A stretch of DNA of 64,000 bases from Molossus alvarezi (GCA_037176705.1 CM073886.1:15026501-15090500), one strand, 5' to 3'. Positions 34,535 to 46,009 are shown, numbered from the stretch's first letter. A program made the numbers and translations. Notes: generated by a model not told the origin, from the letters alone.

Positions 34535-35115
34535 CATTTCACAAATATGTATTGAACATTCCCACCATGCCAAGCACTGTGCTAGACATTGTCGATTCAT
34601 TGGTGAGAAAACACAAAAATCTCTGCCCTCGTGGAACTCTGATACCACTGGCTTGTGGTTGGGTATGGAGGTGGAGACAGCAAGCATAATAAATAAACAA
34701 ATCTTGTCCTGGCCGGTTTAACTCAGAGGCTAGAGCATCGGCCTGTGGACCAGGGAGTCCTGGGTTTGACTGCAGCCAAGGGCATGTGCCTCAGTTGAGG
34801 TTTGTCCCCAGCCCTGGTTGGGGTCATGCAGGTGGCAACCAATCGATGTGCCCCTCTTCCATCAATGTTTCTCTCTCTCCTTCTGTCTCTCTCTCTCTCT
34901 CTCTCTCCCACTCTGTCTGAGGATAAATGTAAAACTATCCTCAGGTGAAGATTTAAAAATAAATAAATAAACAAATCTTATAGGATGTTAGAAGGTAGTA
35001 AGTGCTGTGTCAGAGAAAGAAAAATGGGTAAGGGAGGACTCAGGAGTGCTCAGCTAGAAGGTGCAATTTGAAATGGACCATGAGAAATCCCAGGATAAGG
35101 ACAGGGAACACACAG
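34535..35115 (-). mobile_element. LINE-2 3' region split by a SINE
   Basis: gtattgaacattcccaccatg, aagcactgtgctagacattg, ctctgccctcgtggaactct; it continues after the SINE at 34,981 with gttagaaggtagtaagtgctg and aaagaaaaatgggtaaggga. Confidence 0.7.
34706..34961 (+). mobile_element. Ves SINE type A
   Basis: Perfect 18-bp target duplication aataaataaacaaatctt (34,688-34,705 / 34,962-34,979) within L2. Tail carries the variant tcctcaggtgaagatt. Confidence 0.95.
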
Positions 35116-35286
35116 ATGTAAGGGCTCCAGAAAAATACTGAAAATAATAGATTCTCTGGTGGGTTTCACCACATAAACATTAAATTAAGCTGACAGAGAG
35201 ATGATAACTCCAGAGAAACCGCCATACCAGTAAAGAAGCATAAACTGTTTTCTAGACATCTCACTCAACTCAGTGTGTGATATTTA

Positions 35287-35458
35287 CAGTCATAATACAG
35301 ATGCACTGATTTGGTTGGTAATTATCATAAGCCACCTTGGTAGGACCTGGAGATGGAGAAGGTATGTGAGCACAGTCATAATATAGATGCACTGATTCAA
35401 TTGGTAATTACCATACTCCACCTTTGGTCAGACCTGGAGATGGAGAAGATATGAGTGA
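35287..35458. repeat. 86-bp tandem duplication (two copies)
   Basis: cagtcataatacagatgcac at 35,287 recurs as cagtcataatatagatgcac at 35,373. Both units continue with ggtaatta(t/c)cata and acctggagatggagaag. No transposon ends seen. Confidence 0.88.
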
Positions 35459-35640
35459 GCTGACGCCTCACCTCTTTTAACAGAAAGGCAATAGATAATG
35501 ACTACAAGTAATGAATGAAGACAAAGTACAGAGATCATATTTAGAAGATAGATGTAAATCACAGGAAGAACACTGAAACCAGTAGTAAGTGGAATATGAG
35601 TAGGGAGACATGAGGCAGGGGCTGCTGTTTCTCATTACAA

Positions 35641-35731
35641 GCCTTTTTTATTTTTTGGATACTCATCCAAGGATATTTTTTCATTGATATTTAGAAAGAG
35701 TGGGAGGGAAGGGGAGAGCGTGCGCGCACAA

Positions 35732-35782
<51 letters not shown>

Positions 35783-35923
35783 CGAAGGTTGCCTCCCATG
35801 CAACCCCAACTGAGGCTGGGGATTGAACCTGCAACCCAGGTATGTGTCCTTGACCAGAAATCGAACCTGCAACCCTTTCGTCCATGGGTGGATGCTCTAC
35901 CACTGAGCTATACTGGCCAGGGC
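35641..35923 (-). mobile_element. Ves SINE type A with (GA)n expansion
   Basis: Minus copy with a (ga)n run at about 35,735-35,778 replacing the usual short C/T-rich block. Target duplication ctcattacaa (35,631 / 35,923). Confidence 0.92.
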
Positions 35924-36084
35924 TCATTACAATCTTTTTAAAAACTATTTGACCTCTTCAGCATTGATGCAAATAAAAATTAATGAAGTGGGTATATCTT
36001 CTTTGTGGAAATTCTAAGAAGCTCTCACTCATTAATGTAAAGCTATGCTGGGATCTTTGTGACAGTGTGGCTTTAATATGACGG

Positions 36085-36300
36085 GGTAAAAAAGAAACAA
36101 CCAAAATATTTATCAACAAGAGAGTGGTAAATTAACGCATATCCATGTTGGAGAATTCTAGGCAGCTACTGAAAAAACAGGGCAAAGCTCTGCAGAGAGA
36201 GAGAGTGAAGGCAAAGCAGCAAGTTGCAGAATATGAACTGGGGACTTAAACTTTTTAAAAAATTAGAACCTATTACAACAGAACATGACCATGTAGATCT
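36085..36300 (+). mobile_element. Old LINE-1 fragment
   Basis: aacaaccaaaatatttatca, aagagagtggtaaattaacg and ctaggcagctactgaaaa, then gcaagttgcagaatat: an L1 3' ORF2-type pattern without an open frame. Confidence 0.6.
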
Positions 36301-36879
36301 TGAGCAGTTGTAGTACAGTGAGAGGAGAAAGAACATGTTGAGTACAAGAGCCCAGTCGAGAAGCAGGTGGAGCCACCCATGTCTCAGCCAGCCTCAGGGA
36401 AAAGGTGAGGGGAGAGGGGGAGGTGGTGGCCCTGAAGAAGGCAGCTGAGCTGGCAGTAGGAGCTAGGCAGAGAGTGGCAACTGAAAGAGGAAGGTAGGAT
36501 AATTCTTAGTTCTTGTGAGGACTCAATGGCAGCTGAGCAGCCAGTGTGCAAAGCCCAGACCGGGCCAGGCTGCTCCTCAGTCTTGGCAAGAGGCAAGGTA
36601 CCCCCCTCCATGTGGTCTGGCCCAGCAGAGTTCATTGGCATCCTGGCTGGAGGAATCGGAGGGACAGCCCCCAGCTTTCCTCTATTCCTTCTGTGCCCAG
36701 AGCCTCTGTCCCCGGCAGAAGTATGACCTTGGGCCAAGAATGCAATGCTTTGCTTGACATTGTGAGGTCAAGTTCCACCCAGGGAGGGGCAGGAGGATGA
36801 TCAAAACCATCCTGGGAGGGGGCTGAGGTTGCCTTACATGTACACAGTCCATTTGTGTGGAGTACTCACTGCAAACCAG
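36301..36879. other. Intergenic, unassigned stretch
   Basis: G+C-moderate sequence. Short open frames on both strands (up to 117 codons, minus, 36,384-36,737) have no recognisable product. Confidence 0.5.
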
Positions 36880-37010
36880 GCTCTGTGCTTGCATCTGGCC
36901 TGTGCTAGTTCACATACTTCTCACTCATTCCTATAACCCTGTGGCACAAGGGAGGAAATGGGGTTTGGTGGCAATGGAATTTGCCTAGTGTCACACAGCT
37001 AGTGTATTAG
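36880..37010 (-). repeat. MIR SINE (ancient)
   Basis: Reverse MIR pattern: ctcattcctataaccctgtg, gaggaaatggggtttgg and agtgtcacacagctagtg. Confidence 0.6.
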
Positions 37011-37014
37011 TTAT

Positions 37015-37440
37015 CTAGCACTGTGTAAGAAGTTACCCCAAACTTACAGGCATAAAACAACAAATATTTATTATTTTGACATTCTGAGGGACAGGAATCC
37101 AGGAGTGTCTTGGGTGATTCTGGGTCTCATAAGGTTGCAGTGGAGATATTGGCCAGTGCTGAGTCATCTGAAAGCTTGCCTGGTGTTGGAGGATCCACCT
37201 CTTAAGATTGCCCATTCACCCAGCTGTTGGTAGATGCCTCAGTTCCTTACCAGTGGGGTGCTGGCCTCTTCACAGGGCTGTCTGGGTGTCTTCGTACCTT
37301 GGCAGCTGGTTTTCCTCAGAGTAAATGTTTCAAGAGAGAGTACATGCACGATGGAAGCTGCAGTGACATTTATAACCTAATCTTACAAGTTATATAGCAT
37401 AACTTCACCATATTCTATGTGTCACCCAGAACAGCATTTA
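37015..37440. repeat. Ancient interspersed repeat, family not named
   Basis: ttagttatctagcactgtgta and cataaaacaacaaatatttat, then ggcagctggttttcctcaga are landmarks of a widespread old mammalian repeat; I cannot assign the family with certainty. Confidence 0.45.
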
Positions 37441-37776
37441 CATTTTTAACATGCCCTTTTCAACTTGGCCACAGCTGTCTCTGCAGATCCCAGCTCCCTG
37501 TGCTTGGGCTTCTTTCTCCCTCCTGTTCTAAGGGGTGGTGCATTGCAGGGCTTAAACACGGGGCCTGTTGCTGAGTGGTTTGACTGGCCAAAGGCGGGGG
37601 AGGGTTGGGCTATCAGAGGAGGGCAGGAGACCTAATTCTGTACAATTCAGCCATAATCTTTGATGGAGTCATGTGCCACTGAGCACGGTACCTCGAAAAA
37701 TCTCTCATGCGTTTTCCTTCAGAATTAATGGGCCCCAAACTAAAGTGGATAAATTAAATATAAAACCAAATATAAC

Positions 37777-38040
37777 CCTGGCCAGTTTGGCTCAGCAGTT
37801 AGAGCATCGGACCGTGGACCAGGGAGTCCCAGACTCAATTCTGGCCAAGGGCATGTACCTCCTGTGGGTGGCAACCAATTGGTGTGTCCCTGTCACATAG
37901 ATGTTTCTCTCTCTCTTTTTCTTCCTCCTTCCCTCCGTCCCTCCCTCCCTCCCACTCTATCTGAAGATAAATGGAAAAATATCCTCAGGTGAGGATTTAC
38001 AAATAATAATAATAATAAATAATAAATATTTTTTAAAAAC
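37777..38040 (+). mobile_element. Ves SINE type A with body deletion
   Basis: About 45 bp between gcatgtacctc and gtgggtggcaacc is missing. Tail carries (aat)n. Flanks ccaaatata / acaaatata. Confidence 0.9.
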
Positions 38041-38079
38041 ACAAATATAGGTGAACTTGAAGACAGCTGCCACAGAAAT

Positions 38080-38690
38080 GGCACTGCAGAGCTGCCCTTA
38101 TGTCTGCAGAGTTCAAATGTTATATGTGGGGCTTTGTGTCCACACATATGGATGTAGACGATTCTAAGCTTGATGCTGTGGCAGCCCAGCCCCGAGAACA
38201 TGTGATCAGACCAGATTTGCTACCAAAGCTCAAGTTCAGTCCATGACACTGAGCACTGAGCAGTGAGCCTGAGGATGGACTCAGTCCTGTGGATGCACAT
38301 TATGGGGTCTGTCCTGGGAGCTGCCAGTGCCACACTAAAGTACAGTCTGCTAGGAGGGAGTACACCATCATGAGTTCCCAGTCTTAGGAGGTTTGGGGCT
38401 CCTGATGCATATTATATCCCAGTGGTTCTCAGCTGGGGCATTTTTTTCCCCACCCCACCCACTTGGACCCTTGGCAATATCTGGAGAAATTTTGGATTGC
38501 CATAACCAGGGAAGGGAGAAAGTATCACTGGCATTTGGTGCATAGGGGAAGGGATTCTGTAATACCCTACAATGAACAGGACAGTTCCTGTTTGAGAAGT
38601 CATGATCTATCCTGTAGACTCTACCCTCCCTCCCCCCAAAAAGAGAACCTCACCAAGTGTACAGTGACCAGAGGATTCAGCTGCTGGGAG
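38080..38690 (+). repeat. 0.6 kb dispersed repeat, copy 2 (unidentified family)
   Basis: Partner of 6,400-7,010, same orientation, roughly three-quarters identical by eye. It lies in the PDPK1-KCTD5 intergenic interval just right of a type A SINE. Because both copies carry the truncated MER20-like element at the same site, the copying followed the MER20 insertion. Confidence 0.7.
38420..38592 (+). mobile_element. MER20-like hAT-Charlie fragment (second copy)
   Basis: Same landmarks as the copy near 6.7 kb (cagtggttctcagc, ggcaatatctggagaaat, ccctacaatgaacaggaca) and the same missing right end. It sits at the same place in the same surrounding 0.6 kb repeat. Confidence 0.7.
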
Positions 38691-39200
38691 AGTTTGGTGA
38701 TGGTACTGTTCTTGGAGATGTTGCCATACTTTTTTCCATATACTTTCTTTTCATATCTAAACTTAACCCGAGCTGATGGTGACTCAAGTAGGGGTGGCTT
38801 CTTGGGCAGCCTACCTGGCAAGTGTTTTAAATCAGGGCAGGAGTCACTCCCAGAGCCTCTGAGGGGTGCAAGGCTGCTGGCAGGGTTGTAAATCAGGCTG
38901 CCTGTGGAGAGCTGGTCTGGGGAGGAAGCTGTTCCAGCAAAGAGCAGTTTTCTCTCTGGCTCAGACAGCCCTAGAATGCCACTGAACAAGCCTCCATGTA
39001 GACCTGAATTTTCCCCATAACTCATTTATCAATAAGAGGAAACACCAAACTTTATGTACTGAGACCTTTTCACAAAAGGCAAACCTTTATTAACTGTGTA
39101 ATCCACCCTAGTCTAACCTTCTGGCTGGACGACTATGGATAGGCGTCATTTTGCTGGTGAAAAGTATCACCATCATGGGTTTGATTGGACATTGGCAGTA
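38691..39200. other. Intergenic, unassigned stretch
   Basis: Nothing recognised before the U4 retrocopy. Confidence 0.5.
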
Positions 39201-39221
39201 TTACATTTCACAGTATATATA

Positions 39222-39290
39222 TTTTTCAAATAGCAATAATTGTGCCTCGGATAAACTTCATTGGCTACGATACTGCCACTGTGCAAAGCT
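39222..39290 (-). pseudogene. RNU4: U4 snRNA retropseudogene (5' 68 nt only)
   Basis: On the minus strand, from 39,290, the sequence agctttgcacagtggcagta continues through TCGTAGCCAATGAAGTTTATCCGAGG to ATTGCTATTTGAAAA. This is U4 snRNA stem II strand, the 5' stem-loop k-turn (15.5K-binding) and stem I. It breaks off at about U4 nt 68; the 3' stem-loops and Sm site are missing. Flanking duplications tacatttcacagtat (39,202-39,216) and tacatttcgcagtat (39,291-39,305) differ at one base. A short A+T-rich tail (atatattttt on plus) precedes the left copy. Truncation after the A-rich end of the 5' domain suggests internal priming or template switching by LINE-1 reverse transcriptase. Confidence 0.92.
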
Positions 39291-39570
39291 TACATTTCGC
39301 AGTATTTTAAAGGAGCTGTACATGTTCCTTAACACAAAATCAGATGAGTCAATAGTATGTTAGCTGTCTTTCAGGTTGGTGGCAGTTAGAACAAGTGTAA
39401 TATTTTCTCCCTGTAACTGTGATGTATAGGCAAAGCAAAAATTAAAAAAATCATGAAAAACAATGCAATTATATTAGGATATACACTTTTGTTTTTATTC
39501 TTATATAAGGTTATTTGCTGGCTATTGTTGGCCTCTAATTCAGTCTGTGTTATTTAAAATCTAATATATG

Positions 39571-39807
39571 GTCCAGCTGGTGTGGCTCAGTGGTTGAGCA
39601 TCGACCCATGCATCAGGAGGTCCCCGGTTGCATTCCCGGCCAGGACACATGCCCAGATTGTGGGCCTGACCCCCAGTGGGGGGCATGTGGGAGGTGGCCA
39701 ATCGATGTTCTGTCTCATTGATGTTTCTCCCTCTCTCTCCCTTTCACTTCCTCTCTCTCTAAAAAAGAAAAAAAAAAAAGAAATCAATAAAGGAAAAAAA
39801 GTTTTTT
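39571..39807 (+). mobile_element. Ves SINE type B
   Basis: Perfect 13-bp duplication aatctaatatatg (39,558-39,570 / 39,808-39,820). Head gtccagctggtgtggctca. Confidence 0.94.
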
Positions 39808-39997
39808 AATCTAATATATGAATTATCTGGATTGAATTCACACTTGGGGCCAGGTTGTTATATGTATTGATGTAGAACCTTGAATGTGAATAATTATTGT
39901 AAACTATATTTTACAACTTTTTCTGGCTTTATTATATACATTTTCTATTTGGTCAATTATTTAATCATATGATTTAATGAATCTGTTCCTCCTTTTT

Positions 39998-40232
39998 TTT
40001 TTTTTTTTTTATCCTCACCCGAGGACATTTTTCCATTTTTTGTACAGAGTGGGAGGGAGAGAGAGGAAGAGAGAGAGAGGGAAACATCGATGTGAAAGGG
40101 ACACATCGAGTGGCTGCCATCCGCACGACCAACCAGGGCCGGGGACAAACTGCAACCGAGGTACATGCCCTTAGCGGGAACCGAACCCGGGCCTCTCCGG
40201 ACGCTCTAACCGCTGAGCCAAACCGGCCAGGG
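39998..40232 (-). mobile_element. Ves SINE type A, young, small head deletion
   Basis: Target duplication ctgttcctccttttt (39,983-39,997 / 40,233-40,247). About 20 bp missing where other copies read gaccgcaggccg. Confidence 0.94.
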
Positions 40233-40285
40233 CTGTTCCTCCTTTTTAAAAAATATTTGTGCTTTAGAGGTAGTGGCCAGATGAA

Positions 40286-40508
40286 TTTTTTAAAATTCAT
40301 TTTTATTTTATTGATTTTTTTAGAGAGAGAGGAAGGAAGAGATAGAAACATTCATGTAAGAGAGAGAGAGACATCCATCTGCTGCCTCCTGCACCCTTTC
40401 TACTGGGGCTACAGCCCGCAACCGGGGCATGTACCTTCACGCGGAATCCAACTGGTATATTTCAGTCCAAGGGAGGACGCTCAATCTACTGAACCACAGC
40501 GGCCCCGC
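40286..40508 (-). mobile_element. Ves SINE type B close to KCTD5 promoter
   Basis: Diverged minus copy ending about 380 bp upstream of the KCTD5 start codon. Flanks gaattttttaaaatt / gaatttttaatttta. Confidence 0.85.
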
Positions 40509-40699
40509 CGAATTTTTAATTTTACACGTATCTGTGGTAATAAAAAGAGCATGTAGAGTGTAGACGATGCCGGTGAAGCTTTTTTTTTTGCTGCAGTGGC
40601 TCTTGGTTGAGGCCTGAGTGTCTGAGTCCCGGGTAGGCCAGAGAGACGATGTCCAGCCTCGCGCCAGTCTTGGCCGCGGCACTTCGCATGGCACTACGA

Positions 40700-40891
40700 C
40701 CACGCCGCGTCCAACTCGGGCCGGAAGGGGGCACTATCGTCTGTTTTTCCGGACCGGAATTTTCGTGTTTGTAGAGACTCCGGGGCCGGCGCTTTACTAG
40801 GGCGGACCGTGGGCGGGACAGAGCTCGGAGGAAGGTATTAAAGGCCGGACGCTTCCGGTGGAAAGGAGCTGTGGCGGGGCTTGCTGGGATC
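40700..40891 (+). promoter_or_regulatory. KCTD5: KCTD5 core promoter
   Basis: Upstream of the KCTD5 ATG are an ETS-type CCGGAAG (40,721), a GC box GGGCGGG (40,811), a TATA-like TATTAAA (40,836) and a second, inverted ETS site CTTCCGG (40,852). The start codon sits in a YY1-like ATGGCGG. This mix is typical of housekeeping CpG-island promoters. If the TATA-like motif is used, initiation would fall near 40,866-40,872 and the 5' UTR would be only about 20-30 nt. Motifs are seen directly; use in cells is inference. Confidence 0.6.
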
Positions 40892-41143
40892 ATGGCGGAG
40901 AATCACTGCGAGCTTCTACAGCCGGCGCCAGGCGGTTTCGGGGCGGGGTTGGGGGGCGGCCTGTGCCGCCGCTGCAGCGCGGGGCTCGGGACCCTGGCCC
41001 AGCGCCCCGGAAGCGTGTCCAAGTGGGTCCGGCTCAACGTCGGCGGCACGTACTTTCTCACCACCCGGCAGACGCTGTGCCGGGATCCGAAATCTTTCCT
41101 GTACCGTTTGTGCCAGGCCGACCCCGACCTGGACTCGGACAAG
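40892..41143 (+). CDS. KCTD5: KCTD5 coding exon 1 (residues 1-84)
   Basis: The start is the ATG at 40,892 in a catATGGCGG context, with G at +4. An in-frame GTG upstream at 40,871 is not needed. Residues 1-43 are a Gly/Ala/Cys-rich low-complexity N terminus (MAENHCELL, then [15 protein letters not shown]). The BTB/T1 fold begins near residue 44 with [17 protein letters not shown], the first strand-turn signature of KCTD tetramerisation-type domains. The exon ends at LDSDK, followed by the donor GTGAGG at 41,144 (phase 0). It lies in a CpG island, and reading past the donor gives no conserved residues. The match to mammalian KCTD5 is near-identical from residue 17 on; small differences from other mammals sit around residues 10-16, in the disordered leader. 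Confidence 0.95.
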
Positions 41144-41260
41144 GTGAGGGCCGCGCAGGCCGGCCAGGAGGGGCTGGGTCGCCCAGGCCTGCGGCCCGCC
41201 GCACAACCCCTGTCCTGTGCTGAAGAGACCCGTTCCGGGCTCGGAGCCCCGCACTCCCCG

Positions 41261-42665
41261 TATCACTAGCTCGACCCGAGCCCCTAAACTCCCTGCCCTG
41301 GGCCGGGGAAAGAGAGGATGGCGCTCTATCGGCTACTACTGTTGAGGATCCCCAGTCACTCCGCCTTGTATCTCTCTTTCTAGCCCTCACTGCTCTTCGG
41401 TGGAGGAGGTTTCCCACATCCTTGACTTTGCCGTGGATCTACTTTCCTTTCCTCTAGAGTCTTTTGCCCCTGGTGTGTCAACGTCCCAGTGTAGGGCTTG
41501 GAATCAGAACCCTGGCGTTCTTCACTTTTCACATTCCAGACGTTTGACTTAATGTTGGCACGGGGGCGTTGACACGGTGGCCTTCCTTTCCCAATGACTT
41601 GCATTTAGAGAATTGGTGCTCCATGGGTTTCAGCCACAACACGCACCCCCTCAGCACTCTAAGAAGGTGCTGTCCGTGCATTGAATATTTCAAAGGCACT
41701 GTTGTTCATGTTAAGGGGTGGATTAGGGATGTCAAGGAAGGACCAGGTAGGAAATCTTTTTCAGTCTGCTTTCTAATTATCCTAGTTTTCCCACTGCCCT
41801 CACAAAAGGATAGGAATGTCTGGGTTGGTTTGCAGCTTATCTTCGTATAATGTAATGCTCACACTGTTCCCGATAGTAATAGAAATTAAATTATTTTGTT
41901 GATTACCTTTACAAGACTGTGGCTGAGGAGGAGTATCTCAGAAGCTGTACAACTGTACTGGATTGAAACTCAGAAGAGGGTCTGTTGGAAAAATAGTTAT
42001 TACCTATATTTATCCTAGAGAATTCACATACTCATACTTCCCTGGGTCTTTCAGTTGGGCCAACATAGCAGCACTTGGCTTTATTTCTTGCCAGTCCAGC
42101 ATTTGCCAGGCATAAGGCTTCCCAGAAAAATTCACATCCTTCAAGTTTGAGAAGCATGACAGAGCCCATGCGCAGGGTGGCATGACTGTGATCAGGAAAT
42201 GAGAACTCTTGAGTTACTGCAAAACCACCACTCATGGAGAGAAATTAGAGTTTGAGATGCCAGCCTCTGTCTCCCTCCCCCCACTCTTCAGCTATTTCCA
42301 TTGCTCATTGGACTAAGCTGTGTAAGGGAATTGGCCTCCCAGAAAATGACAGTCATATATGCTGGATAAAAATAGGCTTTTGTGAGCTATGATTTTCCTT
42401 TTATAGTGTGGGTGTATGTTGTTCTGTTTTGTTTTTCTTTTTAAACAGTGCATCTTAGTGGTCATTCACTAGCATTTCTACTCCGGCGTTCTGTTTTGTA
42501 TATTGAGTTCGATTTTAAATTGCTCTTGTCCATTGGGTTGTCTGAGGCAATGGCTGGCTAGTCAAAACTGAAACAGTTGATTCAGAGCCACTTAACTGTG
42601 GCTTGCATAGTTAAATTGATTCATCCCTTTATTTTACTGTTCAAGACTACTTTTATAAAGTATGC
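41261..42665. other. KCTD5 intron 1, first repeat-poor stretch
   Basis: No SINE, exon or RNA gene recognised. Confidence 0.5.
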
Positions 42666-42666
42666 T

Positions 42667-42914
42667 TGCCCTGGCCAGTTTGGCTCAGCGGTTAGAACAT
42701 TGGCCTGCAGTCCAGAGAGACCCGGGTTCGGTTCCTGCTAATGGCGCTTGCCTCAGTTGCAGTTTGTCCCCAGCCCTGGTTGGTTGCGTGGGTGGCAGCC
42801 ACTCGATGTGTCTCTTTAGCGTCGATGTTTCTCTCTCTTCCTCTCTCTGCCTCCCACTCTATCTGAACAAAAAATAGAGAAATGTTGTTGGGTGAGGATA
42901 AAAAAAAAAAAAAG
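42667..42914 (+). mobile_element. Ves SINE type A
   Basis: Head gccctggccagtttggctca. Tail variant gttgttgggtgaggata plus A14. Confidence 0.93.
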
Positions 42915-43261
42915 GTATGTTTTACTGTAATAGGAGTCCTCTGAGGTAGGGTAATTAATCTATCAATATATCTGTGTTGTTGCTTTTCCAGTTACCAACT
43001 TAATTGTATTGGTTTTCTAAAATGTAAAACAGAAATATAGAACATGAAGGTAATATAGCGGTTACAGTTCCTGTCTCATAAAATAGTTGATAGTAAATAA
43101 GAGTTAGTTTTAGTCACAGATTTTGTGAATTTGCCAGAAAGAGTAATGTTAATTTCCGTTAGTCATAGTAGTAGGGATTTCACTTCAAATGAGAAAATGT
43201 ATAAGATACTTGGTTTCTTCAGGTTTCTCCCTGTAGGTTCTGAGGAAAGAATGTCCCAGAG

Positions 43262-43492
43262 CCCTGGCCTGGTGTGGCTCAGTTGGTTGGAGTGTCATCT
43301 TGTACACTGAAAGGTCTCAGGTTTGATTCTTGGTCAAGGCACTTATTCAGGCTGCAGGTTTGATCCCTAGTCGGGGGGCATAGGAGAGGCAACTGATGGA
43401 TGTGCCTCTCTCACATCCATGGTTCTCTCTCTCTCCTTTTCTCTCTATAAAATCAATCAAACAGATCCTCAGTGAGGATTTTTAAAAAATTC
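43262..43492 (+). mobile_element. Ves SINE, divergent subtype
   Basis: Head gccctggcctggtgtggctca gttggttgg; the tail has aaaatcaatcaaacagatcc followed by tcagtgaggat, so it mixes type A and B tail features. Flanks carry aatgtcccagag on both sides. Confidence 0.88.
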
Positions 43493-43517
43493 TCTGAGGA
43501 AAAAGGAATGTCCCAGA

Positions 43518-43998
43518 GATTCACACTTAGATAATTAAACCCTGAGTGAGGAATCCGAGGATTAGGGAGGAGAGGGAGGATGTTTGGAGGAGTGGAACAC
43601 CAGTAATTACAATGGAAGAGAAACAGGATGTTGATTCACAGGTAAAAAGCTAAGCCCTGACCTCCTAGTTAGATGAATGAAAGCATATCTGGCAGATAAT
43701 CCTAGGGCTGAAGCTAAGTGTGGGCCTGGTGGAAGATTTCCTGCAGGGCATTTGCCTATGTTGATTGAGGACCTGGGCTTTCAGAAGGTGATGCTGGGAT
43801 AGGGGTTGGGTGGGGGAGATTTAAGGGGCAGGAGTTCCAAGACATGGAAGACCTAGAACCTCTCAGGAACCTAATGGGTTTGGAGTTCACTGGGAGAATG
43901 CCTGTGGCCTGTTGTTAAACAGAGTGTCTGGTGTGGCGCTCAGTCGATGAAACCATATGGGAGAGAAGTTACAGGACATTTTCTGATAGGGTTCTTTG
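43518..43998. other. KCTD5 intron 1, unassigned
   Basis: Nothing recognised. Confidence 0.5.
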
Positions 43999-44180
43999 GT
44001 TTTTTTTTTTTTTTTAAATATGTTTTTATTGATTTTTTAGAGAGAGAGGAAGGGAGAGAGAGAGAAAGATCAATCAGCTGCCTCCTGCACGCCACTGGGC
44101 ATGTGTCCTGACCGGGAATCGAACTGAAACCTCTCAGTCCATGGGACAAAACTCAATCCACTGAGCCACACCAGCCGGGC
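43999..44180 (-). mobile_element. Ves SINE type B, shortened
   Basis: T15 run, ttttattgattttttagaga, gcctcctgcacgcc; the part holding ccccactggggattgg is missing. Confidence 0.86.
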
Positions 44181-46009
44181 AGGAGGAGTGCTTTTTAAGA
44201 ACTGGACAGACAGGTAGTTAGGGAGGGTGGGGTGCCGGGCTACTGCTGGTCCCTCTCCCCTTAAGTCTTCACATTCCCTGTGTCAGGACTGAGCCTGGGA
44301 CCCACTGCCACCATCCCTCAAGACCCCCAATTCTCACCCTCTAATCTCAAGTTCTGACTCTGGGCCCATTGCCACCATGAAGTTCTCTTTATGGACAGGA
44401 AAAGTTCTCTTTTCCTCTTGGGGGTTCCTCCATCTGGGCTGAGTTGGTGTTGATCATTTCAGCTGTCCTGGGTCATTTTTCTCTCCCACATTCCCTTAGG
44501 GGCAGGCCAGGTGTAACACTCCTTCCCGGAAGTGCTTCATGAATACTTGATGTGTGATTCATTTTGGTTATGTCCTTTTGTATTTCATGGGACCTGGCCC
44601 ATAGGTATTGTTGAACAGGTTAGGCCTTGTTTAGAGCTGAATCAGCCCGTTTCAGTGTGGAGATGGTTTAGGAGTTTAAGGGTAACAGTAAATATGACTG
44701 CTTATTGATGGGTAACCACTCAGATAAAGATCGGAGGGGAGTTTGGTCTCTGCAGCTGAGCCAGGCCTGGAGAAAACTGGCTTGCCCATTTGCTTTGTCC
44801 TCTGATGAGGCCATTGTCCTGGCTTTGGGGTAGCAGATTCTGTGTCTGATGGGTTTTGAAGGGTGGGGCCATCACGGTACTTCTGGTGACATGCCCCTTG
44901 CAATTCTTTGCTTGTGCTCACTCCAGGTGTACTTGGTGTTGGCAAGAGTCTTGGGATTGGAAAGGCAGTGAAAGGAATTTTATAGACGGGGCCAAGCGAT
45001 GGGAGTATGGGGGGAAGTATGACATTTTAAGCCACTTGGCAAGGGAAGGGGGGATTCTAGTGATTGGAAATGACAGATTATGTTTGGTGTAACTAAATCA
45101 GAGGTGAAGGGATAACTTGCCCAATTCTGAATGTCTCATGCACGGATGAGGGAGCTGTGCGCCAGCCTGTCTGAAGCTATGAGTGGGTGTCCTGAGACAC
45201 CGGTGCATGTCAGTTCACACTTTGCTTGAGGATGTGGCTGTGGGTATGTTCTTAGCCCTGACCACACTGGTGGTTTGTTCAGGACCTGAAGGAAAGGTCC
45301 CCTTGTGTGCTGGGAGCAGCTCCTCTCCTCCCCTAGTCGGGCAGGTGCTTGCTCCAGTGAATGGTATGGTCACCTCTTCACAAGGAGCCTAACTTGAAGG
45401 CTCCTCTGACCTGAGCCAACCCAAGATTTAATGCTGGAAAGTCCTAAAAAAGAGTGAGAAGAGCTTGCTTCAGGGCATCGGCCCCCAGACCATCAGCTGT
45501 CCCACCCTCAGTCATCTGAGGGTGGCCTGGGAGGAAGTGGTGTCAGCTGCACAGCAGTTCCTCTTTCTGCCGAATGCACATGCACCCTTCAGCTGCTCTC
45601 CTCCAGCAGGGCAGTGGCGGGTCTTGGTTTAGAGCAGTGGTCCCAATACTGTGGTCCAGCAGATTTTGCAAATAGTTACTGTAGGGGAACACAGAGATGC
45701 CTGCCTGTGGCCATGTTGTCAGTGGCTGCTTTCACCTGTGAGTGGATGCTCAAAGCTGCTCTTTTCCAGGGGCTCTCCAGGTCAGCAGTCTTTCAAGTCC
45801 TCTAAAGGAGCTGACTTGCTTGGCACCAAAGGAGGGGTCTGTGTGGCCAGGGTGCCAACAAGCCACCTTGAGCACCAGTGCTCTCACCAGGCCTTAATTA
45901 AGCAGCTCTCCCCACAGTACTGAGCACCCAGAACATTCCAGTCTGGAATTGGTAGGATGTGGGTATCTTCCCTGTTGGTATCCTGGGCTTGACTTTGACC
46001 CTACCCACA
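44181..46009. other. KCTD5 intron 1, repeat-poor stretch
   Basis: 1.8 kb of G+C-moderate intron; nothing recognised. Confidence 0.5.

Larger units (their letters stand above)
40640..41260. promoter_or_regulatory. CpG island over KCTD5 promoter and exon 1
   Basis: There is a sharp rise in G+C and CpG density relative to flanking A+T-rich SINE sequence, covering the promoter, exon 1 and the first 100 bp of intron 1. Its upstream edge is only about 130 bp from the type B SINE that ends near 40,508. Boundaries are by eye. Confidence 0.75.
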
